A stretch of 64,000 nt of DNA from CAVXZE01 sp963766175 (GTDB lineage: Bacteria; Myxococcota_A; UBA9160; UBA6930): positions 116,095 through 180,094 of the forward strand of contig CAVXZE010000032.1 of NCBI GenBank assembly GCA_963766175.1, written 5' to 3'. A program made the position numbers and the translations under genes. Below the pieces are notes generated by a model. It saw only the letters and a list, made by a program, of their open reading frames with translations, was not told where the DNA came from and made no database searches. Below, in pieces: positions 34,401 through 42,471 of the stretch. The number at the start of each line of letters is the position of its first letter. Position 1 is the first letter of the stretch.

Positions 34401-35539
34401 CGCACCCGCGTCCCATCCGCCAGATGCACCCGGTGGGCTCCCTCCAGCGCCGGGTCGGTCTCGCCGTCCAGGGCGATCGTCATCACCTCCGAGCCCCAGG
34501 TACCCGTCGCCAGCTGCTTCTGACCCTTCGCTGCGTTCCAGAAGTAGAACTGGTCATCCGCGCCACCCTCCACGATGTCGCTCTCGCGGAGGAAGCGGCC
34601 GTTGTCGTCCCGCACCAGGAAGGGAAGATCCGTCTGCTCCTTTACGTACTCGGCGTTGTAGAGATTCTCTTCGATGAGCACCTGCGCCATACCGAGGGCC
34701 AGGGCGGCGTCCGTGCCCTGGCGCGGATTGAGCCAGCGGTCCGCGTGGAGCGTCGAGGGACTGAAGTCGGGGGCCACCGTGACCACCTTGGCTCCCCGAT
34801 AGCGCGCCTCGTAAAGGAAGTGGGCGTCGGGCTGCCGGGTGTAGTTGGGATTGCCGATCCAGATGAAGATGTAGTCCGAGCGGAACCAGTCGTCCGCCGT
34901 CCCCTCGCTCATGTAGGTGCCCCAGCTCTGGATCAGACCCACCGGCAGGTCACCGACTCCGGCCCAGTTGTCGATGGTGATCGCCCCCAGGCAGGCCATG
35001 AAGAGGTGCATCTCCATCACCGAGCCGATTCCGGCGTCGATGTTGGTGGTTCCCGAGTCGTAGATGACGCAATCGGCGCCGTCCTCGCTGATGACGTCCA
35101 GCAGCTTGTCGGCGACCTCCTCGAGGGCCTGATCCCAGCTCAGCCGCTGCCAGCGACCCGAGCCCCGCTCACCCACACGCTTCATCGGATAACGGATGCG
35201 CGTCGGGTCGTACATCTGCGCGGCGTACGCACAGCCCGGGCCACAGCCCCGCGGGTTGAAGTCCGGGATGTCCTTGAACTCCTGCGGGTAGTTCGCGTTC
35301 TGCTCCTCCCGCCAGACGATCCCGTCCTTCACGTACGCATCGTACGAGCAGCTCTCGATACAGTTCACCCGCAGGTGCGACACCTTGACCACGTCGTCCC
35401 ACGTCCACTCCTCGCGGTAGACGTCCTCCCAACCCCGATACTCATAGGGGCGGGACATCAGCTTCTGGAGACGCGCCGCGGGATCGAGCTGCTTGAAACG
35501 GCGCAGAGCAGGGCCAGACGAGACAGAAGAATCGGACAC
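31400..35539 (-). CDS. Molybdopterin (bis-PGD) oxidoreductase, type II DMSO-reductase-like, with internal 422-residue tandem duplication
   Basis: 1,379 residues. Residues 55-64 (H-x4-C-x3-C, SHLRVNCIESC) and Cys99 in NPRGCGPGC resemble the FS0 site of NarG and EbdA. The cofactor domain contains DNWAGVGDLPVG, whose GDLP aligns with the Mo-ligand Asp region of NarG, then FIWIGNPNYTRQPDAHFLYE and NPRQGTDAALAL. Residues about 91-512 are repeated almost exactly as 513-934, so cofactor-domain motifs occur twice while the N-terminal iron-sulfur site and the C-terminal domain occur once. Without the repeat the protein would be about 957 residues, close to its neighbour. The frame is preserved across the junction. 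First gene of the operon. Either a real duplication, which might disturb folding, or an assembly artefact. Confidence 0.85.
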   Translation of the reverse strand: MSDSSVSSGPALRRFKQLDPAARLQKLMSRPYEYRGWEDVYREEWTWDDVVKVSHLRVNCIESCSYDAYVKDGIVWREEQNANYPQEFKDIPDFNPRGCGPGCAYAAQMYDPTRIRYPMKRVGERGSGRWQRLSWDQALEEVADKLLDVISEDGADCVIYDSGTTNIDAGIGSVMEMHLFMACLGAITIDNWAGVGDLPVGLIQSWGTYMSEGTADDWFRSDYIFIWIGNPNYTRQPDAHFLYEARYRGAKVVTVAPDFSPSTLHADRWLNPRQGTDAALALGMAQVLIEENLYNAEYVKEQTDLPFLVRDDNGRFLRESDIVEGGADDQFYFWNAAKGQKQLATGTWGSEVMTIALDGETDPALEGAHRVHLADGTRVRVRPVFELLKAHLAEYTPERAAQITGVPAKNMRVVARELAAAGSAMIFSSWGACKHYHSDLFQRGMVYLMALTGNSGGKPGSGIKVSTWWPFPGFSLFSMGTALASEPREPDSMDRPQMQNVAKLLFALTKQHIPDFNPRGCGPGCAYAAQMYDPTRIRYPMKRVGERGSGRWQRLSWDQALEEVADKLLDVISEDGADCVIYDSGTTNIDAGIGSVMEMHLFMACLGAITIDNWAGVGDLPVGLIQSWGTYMSEGTADDWFRSDYIFIWIGNPNYTRQPDAHFLYEARYRGAKVVTVAPDFSPSTLHADRWLNPRQGTDAALALGMAQVLIEENLYNAEYVKEQTDLPFLVRDDNGRFLRESDIVEGGADDQFYFWNAAKGQKQLATGTWGSEVMTIALDAETDPALEGAHRVPLADGTRVRVRPVFELLKAHLAEYTPERAAQITGVPAKNMRVVARELAAAGSAMIFSSWGACKHYHSDLFQRGMVYLMALTGNSGGKPGSGIKVSTWWPFPGFSMFTMGTALASEPREPDPMDRPQMQNVSKLLFALTKQHRRLVPLIPWLYAHDPKFAETAATDAYADPALPRPVSEYMDEIFEKDWQPVHPKPPKRPRFLYYSGPNPLRRWPNPRTIRDSLWKSIDTIVTCDFRMSTSGMWSDYILPACGYYEKPGIKYTISYLPYVVVGDRAVPPLYESKHEWDIVLGMAKKIQERARARGIDETTDVNGNVHTLSNLSDELTVNGLYTEGEKGETRALDYIMQNSPITRATDLGEQPWRKAAEDGMVKIKAIPGLFMAMGLNCMMSDFDNNEPLTQFGWFHKQKNPWPTLTGRQQFYIDHEWYLEVGEQLTTHKEPVAAGGPYPLRLNGGHARWSQHSIMRANQQMLRLQRGGPVAYLSHVDARERGISDHDQIRVYNDVGEFVLRAKVSPTVQPGEVICYHAWEGYQFPDGAVQNDVAPASLKPNNMVGDYGHLQYRGHYLSMNNTPKEVAVEVERVREKM
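32737..34002 (-). repeat. Tandem direct repeat, copy 2 in the reading direction (1,266 bp)
   Basis: One unit of a head-to-tail 1,266 bp duplication inside the molybdopterin oxidoreductase gene (offset exactly 1,266, divisible by 3). TGT flanks the junctions at 32737, 34003 and 35269. It encodes residues about 513-934. Near-identical to the other copy from about 33300 to 34002; roughly 5 percent divergent in the first 280 bases. Confidence 0.92.
34003..35268 (-). repeat. Tandem direct repeat, copy 1 in the reading direction (1,266 bp)
   Basis: Partner of 32737-34002. It encodes residues about 91-512, beginning at IPDFNPRGCG and ending in FALTKQH. Beyond 35271 the sequence continues uniquely into the N-terminal part of the gene. 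Confidence 0.92.
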
Positions 35540-35821
35540 GGTCGACCTCCATATGCAGGATCTTCACCACAGCAGGAACAGACAGCGCTCCCGAGGATAA
35601 CCGAGCCCGATCCGCAGCGCCGACTCCTCGAACTCCCCCCGACTGGTGAACGCCATCGCCATCGAAGCCTCTGCCCAAGATTCGTTCGGCTCCACCTCGA
35701 AGGCCGGACCGGCCGGAAGCAGCAGGCGCGAACCCAGCAACGGCGCGACTCCCGGCATTGGTATCACCACCTTCTATCGCGTCATCGAGATTATCGATTT
35801 GCCCTATTGGCGATCCTGGGA
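35540..35821. other. Intergenic region upstream of the molybdopterin oxidoreductase operon
   Basis: 282 bases with no convincing gene on either strand; short open frames here lack family resemblance. An AT-richer patch (about 35774-35815) lies 5' of the operon and could contain its promoter, but no clear -35/-10 pair was found. Confidence 0.4.
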
Positions 35822-36124
35822 TGCAATCATCGCGCGCCCGCCTACTACATGATCAACTGCGCGTATCCCACCCATTTCCAGCCAGCCCTGGAGCCGGGCT
35901 CGGGTTGGACGGAACGCATTCGGGGCCTCCGAGCCAACTCCTCCTTCAAGAGCCACGCCGAGCTCGACGACTCACCGGGGCTCGACGAGGGGAACCCGGT
36001 GGAACTCGGGGCGCACTACCGCGCGCTTCTGGAGCGATTTCCCCAGATCAGCGTGCTCGGCGGCTGCTGCGGTACAGACGCGCGCCATGTTCGTCAGATC
36101 GCCGAGGCGTGTGCGGTACACTGA
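35822..36124 (+). pseudogene. Homocysteine S-methyltransferase, C-terminal fragment
   Basis: An open frame of about 100 codons reads RAPAYYMINCAYPTHFQPAL, then IRGLRANSSFKSHAELDD and ISVLGGCCGTDARHVRQIAE, ending ACAVH-stop. These are the last conserved blocks of cobalamin-independent homocysteine S-methyltransferases (MmuM type), including the paired cysteines GGCC and the earlier NC that bind zinc. The N-terminal two thirds are absent and no start signal lies upstream, so this is a 5'-deleted remnant. ATG 35849 could start a 91-residue peptide but it would lack the barrel. Confidence 0.82.
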
Positions 36125-36191
36125 CCACGGACTTCGCGGCCCCACCCCTCCGGGACGATTCCCTGCAGGTCACCACGCCTCGCGGATCGGA

Positions 36192-36197
36192 TACAAT
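36192..36197 (+). promoter_or_regulatory. Possible -10 element upstream of the GMC oxidoreductase gene
   Basis: TACAAT stands 60 bases before the ATG. The hexamer 17 bases upstream (GTCACC) matches TTGACA poorly, so this is suggestive only. Confidence 0.2.
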
Positions 36198-36256
36198 CGG
36201 CTCGCACTCCTGTCAGGCGACGTGCTCTGACCGGGAATGGTCTGAAGGGGACTCCG

Positions 36257-37867
36257 ATGGTATGGGATTACATCATCGCGGGTGGGGGAACCGCCGGATG
36301 CGTGCTGGCCAACCGCCTGACGGCGGACGGAAAGAGCCGCGTCCTGCTCCTGGAGGCGGGTGGATCGGACCGGACGCCGATCGTTCGCATTCCGGCGGGC
36401 GAGATCTTCGCCATTGCCAGCCACAGGTACAACTGGAACTACGACGCGGAGCCCGATCCGTCCCTGAACGACCGTGTGACCAAGTGGCCAGGTGGCAGGG
36501 TCCTGGGCGGAAGCAGCTCGATCAACGGGATGATCTACTTCCGCGGGCAACGGGAGGACTACGACGACTGGGCAAGCCTGCTCGGCAACACCGGCCTCTG
36601 GAGCTACGCCGACGTCCTGCCCTACTTCAAGCGCATGGAGTCCAACCAGTTCGGGGCCAGCGAGTACCACGGCGACAGCGGCCCCCTCACCGCCTCCCAC
36701 ATCTCGACACCCCACCCCCTGGCAGAGGCCTTCATCGAGGCCGGGGTGGAGATCGGCATTCCCCACAATCCGGACATCAATGGCGAGCGGCAGGAGGGAA
36801 TCGGTCCCATCCAGGGCTCGATCCGAAGGGGCCGGCGACACAACACGGGATTGGCCTATCTGCGGCCGGCCCGCAGACGCTCGAATCTGGGAGTCATCAC
36901 CCACGCGACGGTGGACCGCATCCTGTTCGAAGGCGGGCGTGCCGTCGGCGTGCGCTACAGGAAACGGGGGAGAGTGCAAGAGGAACGCACGTCCGGCGAA
37001 GTCATCCTCTCGGCGGGTGCCCTCGCATCGCCGACCGTCCTGATGCGCTCGGGACTGGGACCTGAAGAGCATCTGAATCAACACGGCATCGCGCTCGTTC
37101 ATCACCTGTCCGGCGTCGGCAAGAACCTGCAGGAGAACCCGATTGCATTTCCCGCGGCCTACGTAAACGTCCGCACACACAACACCGAGCTCTCGCCCTA
37201 TCGTTTCGTCAAGCACGGACTCAACTGGCTGCTGTTCGGCAAGGGACCGGCCGCGGGACCGGTTGCCCACGCCGGAGCATTCATCCGGACCCGGCCCGAT
37301 CAGGAGAGCCGCCCAGACGTGCAACTCCAGTTCTTCCCGGTGATCTACGCGAGTGAGCCGGGGACACCCGTCAAATTCCTGGAGCGTTCGGGTGTCCTGA
37401 TCGGCGTCAATGCCTGCCGGCCGCGTAGCTGCAGCGAGATACAGCTACGTTCCCCAGATCCCGACGCCCCCCCCTCCATCCAGTCGAATCTCTTCAGTGA
37501 TCCCGATGACGTCGCGCGCACCATCGCCGGCTGCCGCGTGGTGCGGGAGATCTTCACGGCCAGGGCCTTTGCCCCCTACTTCGAGGAGGAGTTCCTCCCC
37601 GGACCCGGTGTGCAGAGCGATGCGGAGTACGAGCAGTACCTGCGCTTCACCACCCTTCCCGCCTATCACCCGGTCGGGACCTGCAAGATGGGAGTCGGAG
37701 AGGACGCCGTCGTAGACGAACGGCTGCGCGTCCTCGGAGTCGAGGGACTCAGGGTGGTCGATGCCTCCGTGATGCCCGTGATACCGAGCGCAAACACCAA
37801 CGCCCCGACGATCATGGTCGCAGAGCGGGCCTCCGACCTGATCCTCGAAGACCGACCCCAGGCCTGA
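36257..37867 (+). CDS. GMC-family oxidoreductase (choline-dehydrogenase-like)
   Basis: 536-residue flavoprotein. The N-terminal FAD site is YIIAGGGTAGCVLANRL with LLLEAGG; the GMC signature 1 region is GGRVLGGSSSINGMIYFRG; signature 2 is ILSAGALASPTVLMRSG. The active-site His is in YHPVGTCKMG, and VMPVIPSANTNAPTIM contains the usual Asn. Such enzymes oxidise primary alcohols, choline or alkanols. No signal peptide. It is alone on its strand, downstream of the homocysteine methyltransferase remnant. A long-chain alcohol substrate would fit the lipid- and hydrocarbon-oriented neighbourhood, but this is inference. Confidence 0.92.
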   Translation: MVWDYIIAGGGTAGCVLANRLTADGKSRVLLLEAGGSDRTPIVRIPAGEIFAIASHRYNWNYDAEPDPSLNDRVTKWPGGRVLGGSSSINGMIYFRGQREDYDDWASLLGNTGLWSYADVLPYFKRMESNQFGASEYHGDSGPLTASHISTPHPLAEAFIEAGVEIGIPHNPDINGERQEGIGPIQGSIRRGRRHNTGLAYLRPARRRSNLGVITHATVDRILFEGGRAVGVRYRKRGRVQEERTSGEVILSAGALASPTVLMRSGLGPEEHLNQHGIALVHHLSGVGKNLQENPIAFPAAYVNVRTHNTELSPYRFVKHGLNWLLFGKGPAAGPVAHAGAFIRTRPDQESRPDVQLQFFPVIYASEPGTPVKFLERSGVLIGVNACRPRSCSEIQLRSPDPDAPPSIQSNLFSDPDDVARTIAGCRVVREIFTARAFAPYFEEEFLPGPGVQSDAEYEQYLRFTTLPAYHPVGTCKMGVGEDAVVDERLRVLGVEGLRVVDASVMPVIPSANTNAPTIMVAERASDLILEDRPQA

Positions 37868-37942
37868 AGAACGGCTCCGTCCGGGAGAATCGACGTGCCG
37901 AACCCCGATCTCGAGCCGGCCGGACCCGGGTCCTCGAGCGCC

Positions 37943-39238
37943 TCAGTCAGGGACTCCCCGCTGGATCGTCCGGGCGACATACCACCCGAGGCCTCCTACC
38001 AGCGGAATCACCAGCGCGTAAAGAAGATACGGGATTCGCTCCGAGCGAGGCGGCGGCGGGGGCAGATAGGCCGGGTTCGGCTCCAGCGAGCCGTGAGCGA
38101 GCGCCGTGAAGCTCTCGATCTCGCGCTCGCGGAGCCGACGCCCCAGGTCGTAGCGGGGCTCTCGCGGCTCGTCCGGGTCGAAGTGCAGCGCCAGCGGAGA
38201 ACTTGCCACGCGCGGCGCGAGGAAGCGCAGCTGTTGCTCCGGTCGATGCGCCCGCGCGGCGCTCACCGGCACCGGCTCGTCGTCCCCCTGATCGATCATG
38301 AGGACCAGCGTAGCGACGTCGCTCGAGAAGCCGGTGAACTCGGTATGAACGTCGTCCCCGTAGTGGAAGACCACCGTGCTCGCGAGCCGGCGCGTGCGGC
38401 GACCGCGCTCCTCGCTCCACTCCCAGAGGCTCGCGGAGCGGGCGTAGTCTTCGGCCGGAATGGTGAGGTCCACGTGGTCCACCCCGAGGTCTTCCCTCCC
38501 CAGGTCGAGGGTCCAGAAATCGTGCCGCGCGTCGGAGTCTTGCGGATCCTCAAACGGCTCGAGGCGCACGGGCACGGTGAGCGAGGAGCCGCGCTTCACC
38601 ACCTGGCGGACCTCCACGCCCTCGATCTCGAGCGGCTCCTCATCGGCTTCGAGAGCGATCATCGGCTCCAGGGTGAAGCGGTAGTGGCGGAATCGGGCTG
38701 TCGGCACCCGCAGTACGTTGTGGACATAGCGGATCTTCTCCCGCTCGACGGTGTGGCGGATCAGGTGAAGGCCGTCGCCGAGGATTCGCCACTGGTCCCC
38801 ATCGAGGCTCCCCTCCACCCTCACCCGAAGGTTGTAGTCCTCCTCCTCGATCTGGAAGACGAATTCATTGACCGGCTGCGGCTTGCGCTCCTCGAGCTCC
38901 ACGGCGAGCGTCTGCCTGCCACGGGCTTCCCAGGCGCGGTTGTAGATCGCGACCGGTCGCTCGATCACCTCGCTTCGCGAATCCGCGGTGTAGACGAGGG
39001 ACGGAATCTCGCCCCCTGTCTCGTCAAAGAGGCGCAGCTCGCCGCCTTTCTTGAGAGCAGCCACCGCCTCCCGCGAGAGCGGGACCGCGTGGGCCTCCCC
39101 GGGGGCGACAGCGCCCTCGATCGGCGCGCGGAGATGGAAATCGCTCGCGGCGCGGCGTTCGATGTCGCTCGCTGCCGGACCGGCTGGCCCGAGCATCATC
39201 AGCACCAGAGATGCGAAACCTGCGATCCGGCTATGCAT
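37943..39238 (-). CDS. DUF3999-family exported protein
   Basis: 431 residues with an N-terminal signal peptide (IAGFASLVLMMLGPAGPAAS), a large beta-rich extracytoplasmic region (VNEFVFQIEEEDYNLRVRVE) and a C-terminal membrane helix (YLLYALVIPLVGGLGWYV). Matches DUF3999, almost always encoded directly after a DUF2339 membrane protein, as here, with an 8-base overlap. The two probably form an envelope complex; biochemical function is not known. Convergent with the GMC oxidoreductase gene. Confidence 0.82.
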   Translation of the reverse strand: MHSRIAGFASLVLMMLGPAGPAASDIERRAASDFHLRAPIEGAVAPGEAHAVPLSREAVAALKKGGELRLFDETGGEIPSLVYTADSRSEVIERPVAIYNRAWEARGRQTLAVELEERKPQPVNEFVFQIEEEDYNLRVRVEGSLDGDQWRILGDGLHLIRHTVEREKIRYVHNVLRVPTARFRHYRFTLEPMIALEADEEPLEIEGVEVRQVVKRGSSLTVPVRLEPFEDPQDSDARHDFWTLDLGREDLGVDHVDLTIPAEDYARSASLWEWSEERGRRTRRLASTVVFHYGDDVHTEFTGFSSDVATLVLMIDQGDDEPVPVSAARAHRPEQQLRFLAPRVASSPLALHFDPDEPREPRYDLGRRLREREIESFTALAHGSLEPNPAYLPPPPPRSERIPYLLYALVIPLVGGLGWYVARTIQRGVPD

Positions 39239-41495
39239 GTTGGCGTTGCTCCTGGACTCGTTGCTCCCGGTTGGCGAAGTGGGAGCTCACGAAGAGGATG
39301 GCGGCGAAGACCAGCAACGAAAACGCCCGGTAGAGCTGGTTCTGCGCCTCGAGATCGAACAGGTAGACCTTGAACGCCGTGAAGACGTAGAGCGCGTAGG
39401 CGGCGTGCAGCCGCGGGCGTACCCCAGAGCGAACGGCCGAAATGTAGACCCCGAAGGCCAGCAGCGCGTAGCTCAAGGACAAGATCGTTCGATAGCCCGC
39501 GCGACGTGCGCCCTCGGAAAGCAGATCCATGAACGGCGGCGCGTGGGTGATCGCGAATGCCTCGCGCCGCAGGAGCAGCATCGCCACCACGAGTGTGACC
39601 GCGAAGATCAGCGTCTGGAGCCGCTCGCGCGGCATCCCCAGCCCCGATTCGGGCGCCTCCCGGACCAGCCACGCCAGCAGCACCAGCAGAGGCGCCATCA
39701 GCAGTACGCCGCCGTGCAGCCACCAGAGGCCGAAGCCGTCGCCCACGATCTGCTGCATCGTGGAGTACCCGCCCCTCCAGAGGAGTGCATCGGAGGCAAA
39801 GAGGAGCAACGCAGCGGCCAGCGTGAAGGCTGCGGTCCAGGGAAGGACCCCGCCCATGCTTCTTGTTGCAGCGCCGAACCACAGCGCGCAGATCACCGCG
39901 ACCAGAAGGCCCGCCTGGACCAGGCTCTGCAGACCGCCGGTGGCGAGTGGCGCGATCGTGTGCCGCGCCAGCCTGTGGGCCTCACCGTCCACCGCCGCCA
40001 GCAGCACCAGGCAGCCGATCCCAATCACGGCTCCCCCCGGAAGGCGGATATCCGGCATGCGTCCCAAGAGCCGCGCCGAAAGGCCAAAGGTCAGCGCGGC
40101 CGCAAAGGCCGGCCAGCTCCGCAGCTCGGCCAGGGGAATGTAGTGCGCCTCGCCGCCGGACCAGGCCGTCGACAGCAAACCGTCGTACTCGAAGAGGCGG
40201 AGCAAAATGATCGCCAGCATCCCGAACACGTGCAGCTGCAGAAATCCGAAGCGCGGCCATGTGCAGACCCAGGCCAGGAGCACCGTCTGTGCACACCATA
40301 CCAGGGTGATCAGCGGTCCTGTCACAAGATACGGTGTGGCCAGCAACAGAAAGCCGGCCGCAGTGCCGGTGAAGACGCGCAGGCCCTTCGCATCCAAGCT
40401 GGGCTGCCGAACCACCTGGGACGAAACGGCGACGTAGAGCAGCGTCACCAGGACCGCCACGAGACCCAGCCAGGCCCGGTGCTGCTCGTGGAGCGCCACC
40501 GCCGCGAAGACGAAGTGCACGATCCCGTTGGCCACCGTCAACACCTGGCCAAAGGTGTCGATCGGCTCCCGCAACCGCAGGCTCCGCCAGGTAGGTATTG
40601 CCGCGAAGAAGACGAAGAACGCCGCCAGGTAGGGAAGCAGCCATGAGAGTTCCAGGAAGCGCGTGTCGCCCGCGTGCTCCGCGAAGTCGTAGACCCAGGT
40701 GCCCGTGTAGACCACCGTCAGCAGGAAGGCCATCCACTTCAGTGGTTGCCAGTCGCGGCGGAACGCGATCGCAAAGACGCCGCCATTCAACACCAGGAGG
40801 TAGGTGGATAGGAAGGCGTAGTTTCCCTCCCCCGTGCTCGCGAGAGCGGGGGCCAGATACCCGCCCACGAGTCCCCAGCCTGCGAGGGCCAGGGAGTCGT
40901 AGCGCAGGGACTGCGCCACCACCGCAGCGGTTACCATGACGTAGAGCGTGAAGGCGACGCTCGCAGGGATCACACCGTATTGTTGTTGCCCGAACCAGAC
41001 GGAGACGAAGAGCAGCCCGTCGCCCCCCGAGACCAGCCCCGACGCAAAGCGATGCCAGCCTCTGCGCGCGTAGACCTCCCCCACCGCGAGCAGTGCGGCC
41101 CCCGTGACCAGCCCCAGCGCCACCCGCCCGGTGGGCCCGATCCAGCCGTTGTCCACCGCGTACTTGAAGACGATCCCTGCGCCCACGATGAGACTCAGCG
41201 CCCCGAGCTTGTTGAGCGGGTTGCCCTCGGCCAGGAATCCGCGCAGCCAGTGCTGGAGTCCGGACGGGATACGCAGCCTGGGCTGGAAACGAGGCCCTCG
41301 GAGAGGCGATGATTCGGCACGGGGTGGATGCGCGGTCGACGTGAAAGCCTCGGGCGGCTCTCCGAGCGCCGGGATCTCCTGCCCCACCCTCTCTTCGATC
41401 GTGCCCAGCTGCGCGCTGAGCCGACCGAGCGTGTTCTCGAGCACAGAGAGCTTCTTGCGAAGCTCCGCCAGCTCCTGCCGCTCCTCGTCCGTCAT
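39231..41495 (-). CDS. DUF2339-family polytopic membrane protein
   Basis: 754 residues. A short N-terminal coiled coil (ELAELRKKLSVLENTLGRLS) precedes a proline-rich linker and then more than 20 hydrophobic helices starting near NKLGALSLIVGAGIVFKYAV, a hallmark of DUF2339 proteins. Motifs such as GWIGPTGRVALG and YLAPALAS are family-typical. Overlaps and is co-transcribed with the DUF3999 gene. Role unknown; a cell-envelope function is assumed from topology. Confidence 0.85.
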   Translation of the reverse strand: MTDEERQELAELRKKLSVLENTLGRLSAQLGTIEERVGQEIPALGEPPEAFTSTAHPPRAESSPLRGPRFQPRLRIPSGLQHWLRGFLAEGNPLNKLGALSLIVGAGIVFKYAVDNGWIGPTGRVALGLVTGAALLAVGEVYARRGWHRFASGLVSGGDGLLFVSVWFGQQQYGVIPASVAFTLYVMVTAAVVAQSLRYDSLALAGWGLVGGYLAPALASTGEGNYAFLSTYLLVLNGGVFAIAFRRDWQPLKWMAFLLTVVYTGTWVYDFAEHAGDTRFLELSWLLPYLAAFFVFFAAIPTWRSLRLREPIDTFGQVLTVANGIVHFVFAAVALHEQHRAWLGLVAVLVTLLYVAVSSQVVRQPSLDAKGLRVFTGTAAGFLLLATPYLVTGPLITLVWCAQTVLLAWVCTWPRFGFLQLHVFGMLAIILLRLFEYDGLLSTAWSGGEAHYIPLAELRSWPAFAAALTFGLSARLLGRMPDIRLPGGAVIGIGCLVLLAAVDGEAHRLARHTIAPLATGGLQSLVQAGLLVAVICALWFGAATRSMGGVLPWTAAFTLAAALLLFASDALLWRGGYSTMQQIVGDGFGLWWLHGGVLLMAPLLVLLAWLVREAPESGLGMPRERLQTLIFAVTLVVAMLLLRREAFAITHAPPFMDLLSEGARRAGYRTILSLSYALLAFGVYISAVRSGVRPRLHAAYALYVFTAFKVYLFDLEAQNQLYRAFSLLVFAAILFVSSHFANREQRVQEQRQHA

Positions 41496-41752
41496 GGTCC
41501 CACCCCATGCCGAGGGCCGGTTCCGGGAGGCTGGCCCTCCCGGGAGACGGCCGTACCGCTTCGGGGGCCTATCGACATGCCGGCAACCCAGAATGAGTCC
41601 GCGCGAAAGCGCTCCGAGAGGAGCTTTGAAGCGCGATCAGGCCATTTCGAAGGGATTTTGATGACCGGCGCTCCCATGCCGAGCCCTCCAGCCCGGTCTC
41701 CATTCTGCCGATGGATGGCGAAGCGCTTGCGGGCGCCCGGAAGGAGTCGCAC

Positions 41753-42433
41753 ATGGAAATGGTCGCCCTCTTCCTCCTCTGCGCCCTCATCCTGGTCTCG
41801 GTCATCGGCTCGATCTGGACGCTGATCACCGCCGTTCGGGTCTCGGTGCTCTGGTTTCTCGCGGTGTTCCTGATTCCGGGCGCAGTGCTGGTCTTCGCCA
41901 TCCGGCACTGGAACGTGGCCAAGAAACCGTTCCTTCTCTCCACCGCGCCCGGCCTGCTCGGCATCGGGGCCGCCATCCTGATCCCCAACCTGGTGGCGCG
42001 ACCGAAGCAAGCGCTAGAGAGCGCTCAGACGATCGAGGAGCCCGCCCCCGCAGCTCGGGCGGCCGCACCGGGACTAGGCACACCGGAACAGCTCGCGCAA
42101 CGCTTTCTGCGCGGAGACCCGTCGGCGTCCTGTCCGCCCGACGCCATCCTGATCGGCGCCCGGCCTCCGAAGGGCTTCGCGCTCTGGTGCCAGCAGGGCG
42201 GCGTGAAGCACGGGCCCCTCGCCACCTGGCATCCAAACGGCCAACCGGCCACTGCAGGCCTCTACCGCGATGGCCTGCGTGAGGGAGTCTGGCTGCGCTA
42301 TAGCGCCAAGGGGGATCTCGAAACCAGCGCCGGCTTCCAGAACGACCTTCAGCACGGCCCGATGCGCGAGTACGATCCGCTCGGGCGCGTCCGCCGCGAG
42401 ACGCACTGGGCCGGCGGCGCTCCCGCGAACTGA
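41753..42433 (+). CDS. Membrane protein with MORN-like C-terminal repeats
   Basis: 226 residues. ATG 41753 is preceded by AAGGAG at 41741-41746. Two or three N-terminal helices (MVALFLLCALILVSVIGSIW, WFLAVFLIPGAVLVFAI and APGLLGIGAAILIPNLV) are followed by an Ala/Pro linker and a C-terminal region with repeats GPLATWHPNGQPATAGLYRD, EGVWLRYSAKGDLETSAGF and HGPMREYDPLGRVRRE. These resemble MORN or YwqK-type antitoxin repeats that form small beta hairpins. Function unknown. Followed by a strong hairpin at 42472. Confidence 0.75.
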   Translation: MEMVALFLLCALILVSVIGSIWTLITAVRVSVLWFLAVFLIPGAVLVFAIRHWNVAKKPFLLSTAPGLLGIGAAILIPNLVARPKQALESAQTIEEPAPAARAAAPGLGTPEQLAQRFLRGDPSASCPPDAILIGARPPKGFALWCQQGGVKHGPLATWHPNGQPATAGLYRDGLREGVWLRYSAKGDLETSAGFQNDLQHGPMREYDPLGRVRRETHWAGGAPAN

Positions 42434-42471
42434 CTTCAATGAACCCAGGAACGCCGCTGCGGCAGCGCCTC

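Noticed and set aside
31400..35539. Respiratory nitrate reductase NarG
   Set aside because: The motifs resemble NarG, but without the duplication the protein is shorter than NarG, and NarH, NarJ and NarI genes are absent; a broader type II family call is safer.
31676..36124. A 1,482-codon open frame antisense to the duplicated molybdopterin gene
   Set aside because: It mirrors the coding strand codon by codon, repeats with the same duplication, and shows no family motifs except at its extreme 3' end, where the homocysteine methyltransferase remnant happens to share the frame. High GC makes such antisense frames common.
37922..37933. 12-bp palindrome GGACCCGGGTCC between convergent genes
   Set aside because: It has no loop for a stable RNA hairpin and is likely by chance in such GC-rich DNA.
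37895..40646. Long plus-strand open frames across the DUF3999/DUF2339 genes
   Set aside because: They are rich in Arg, Pro, Gln and His without motifs, and are antisense shadows of two well-supported membrane/exported protein genes.
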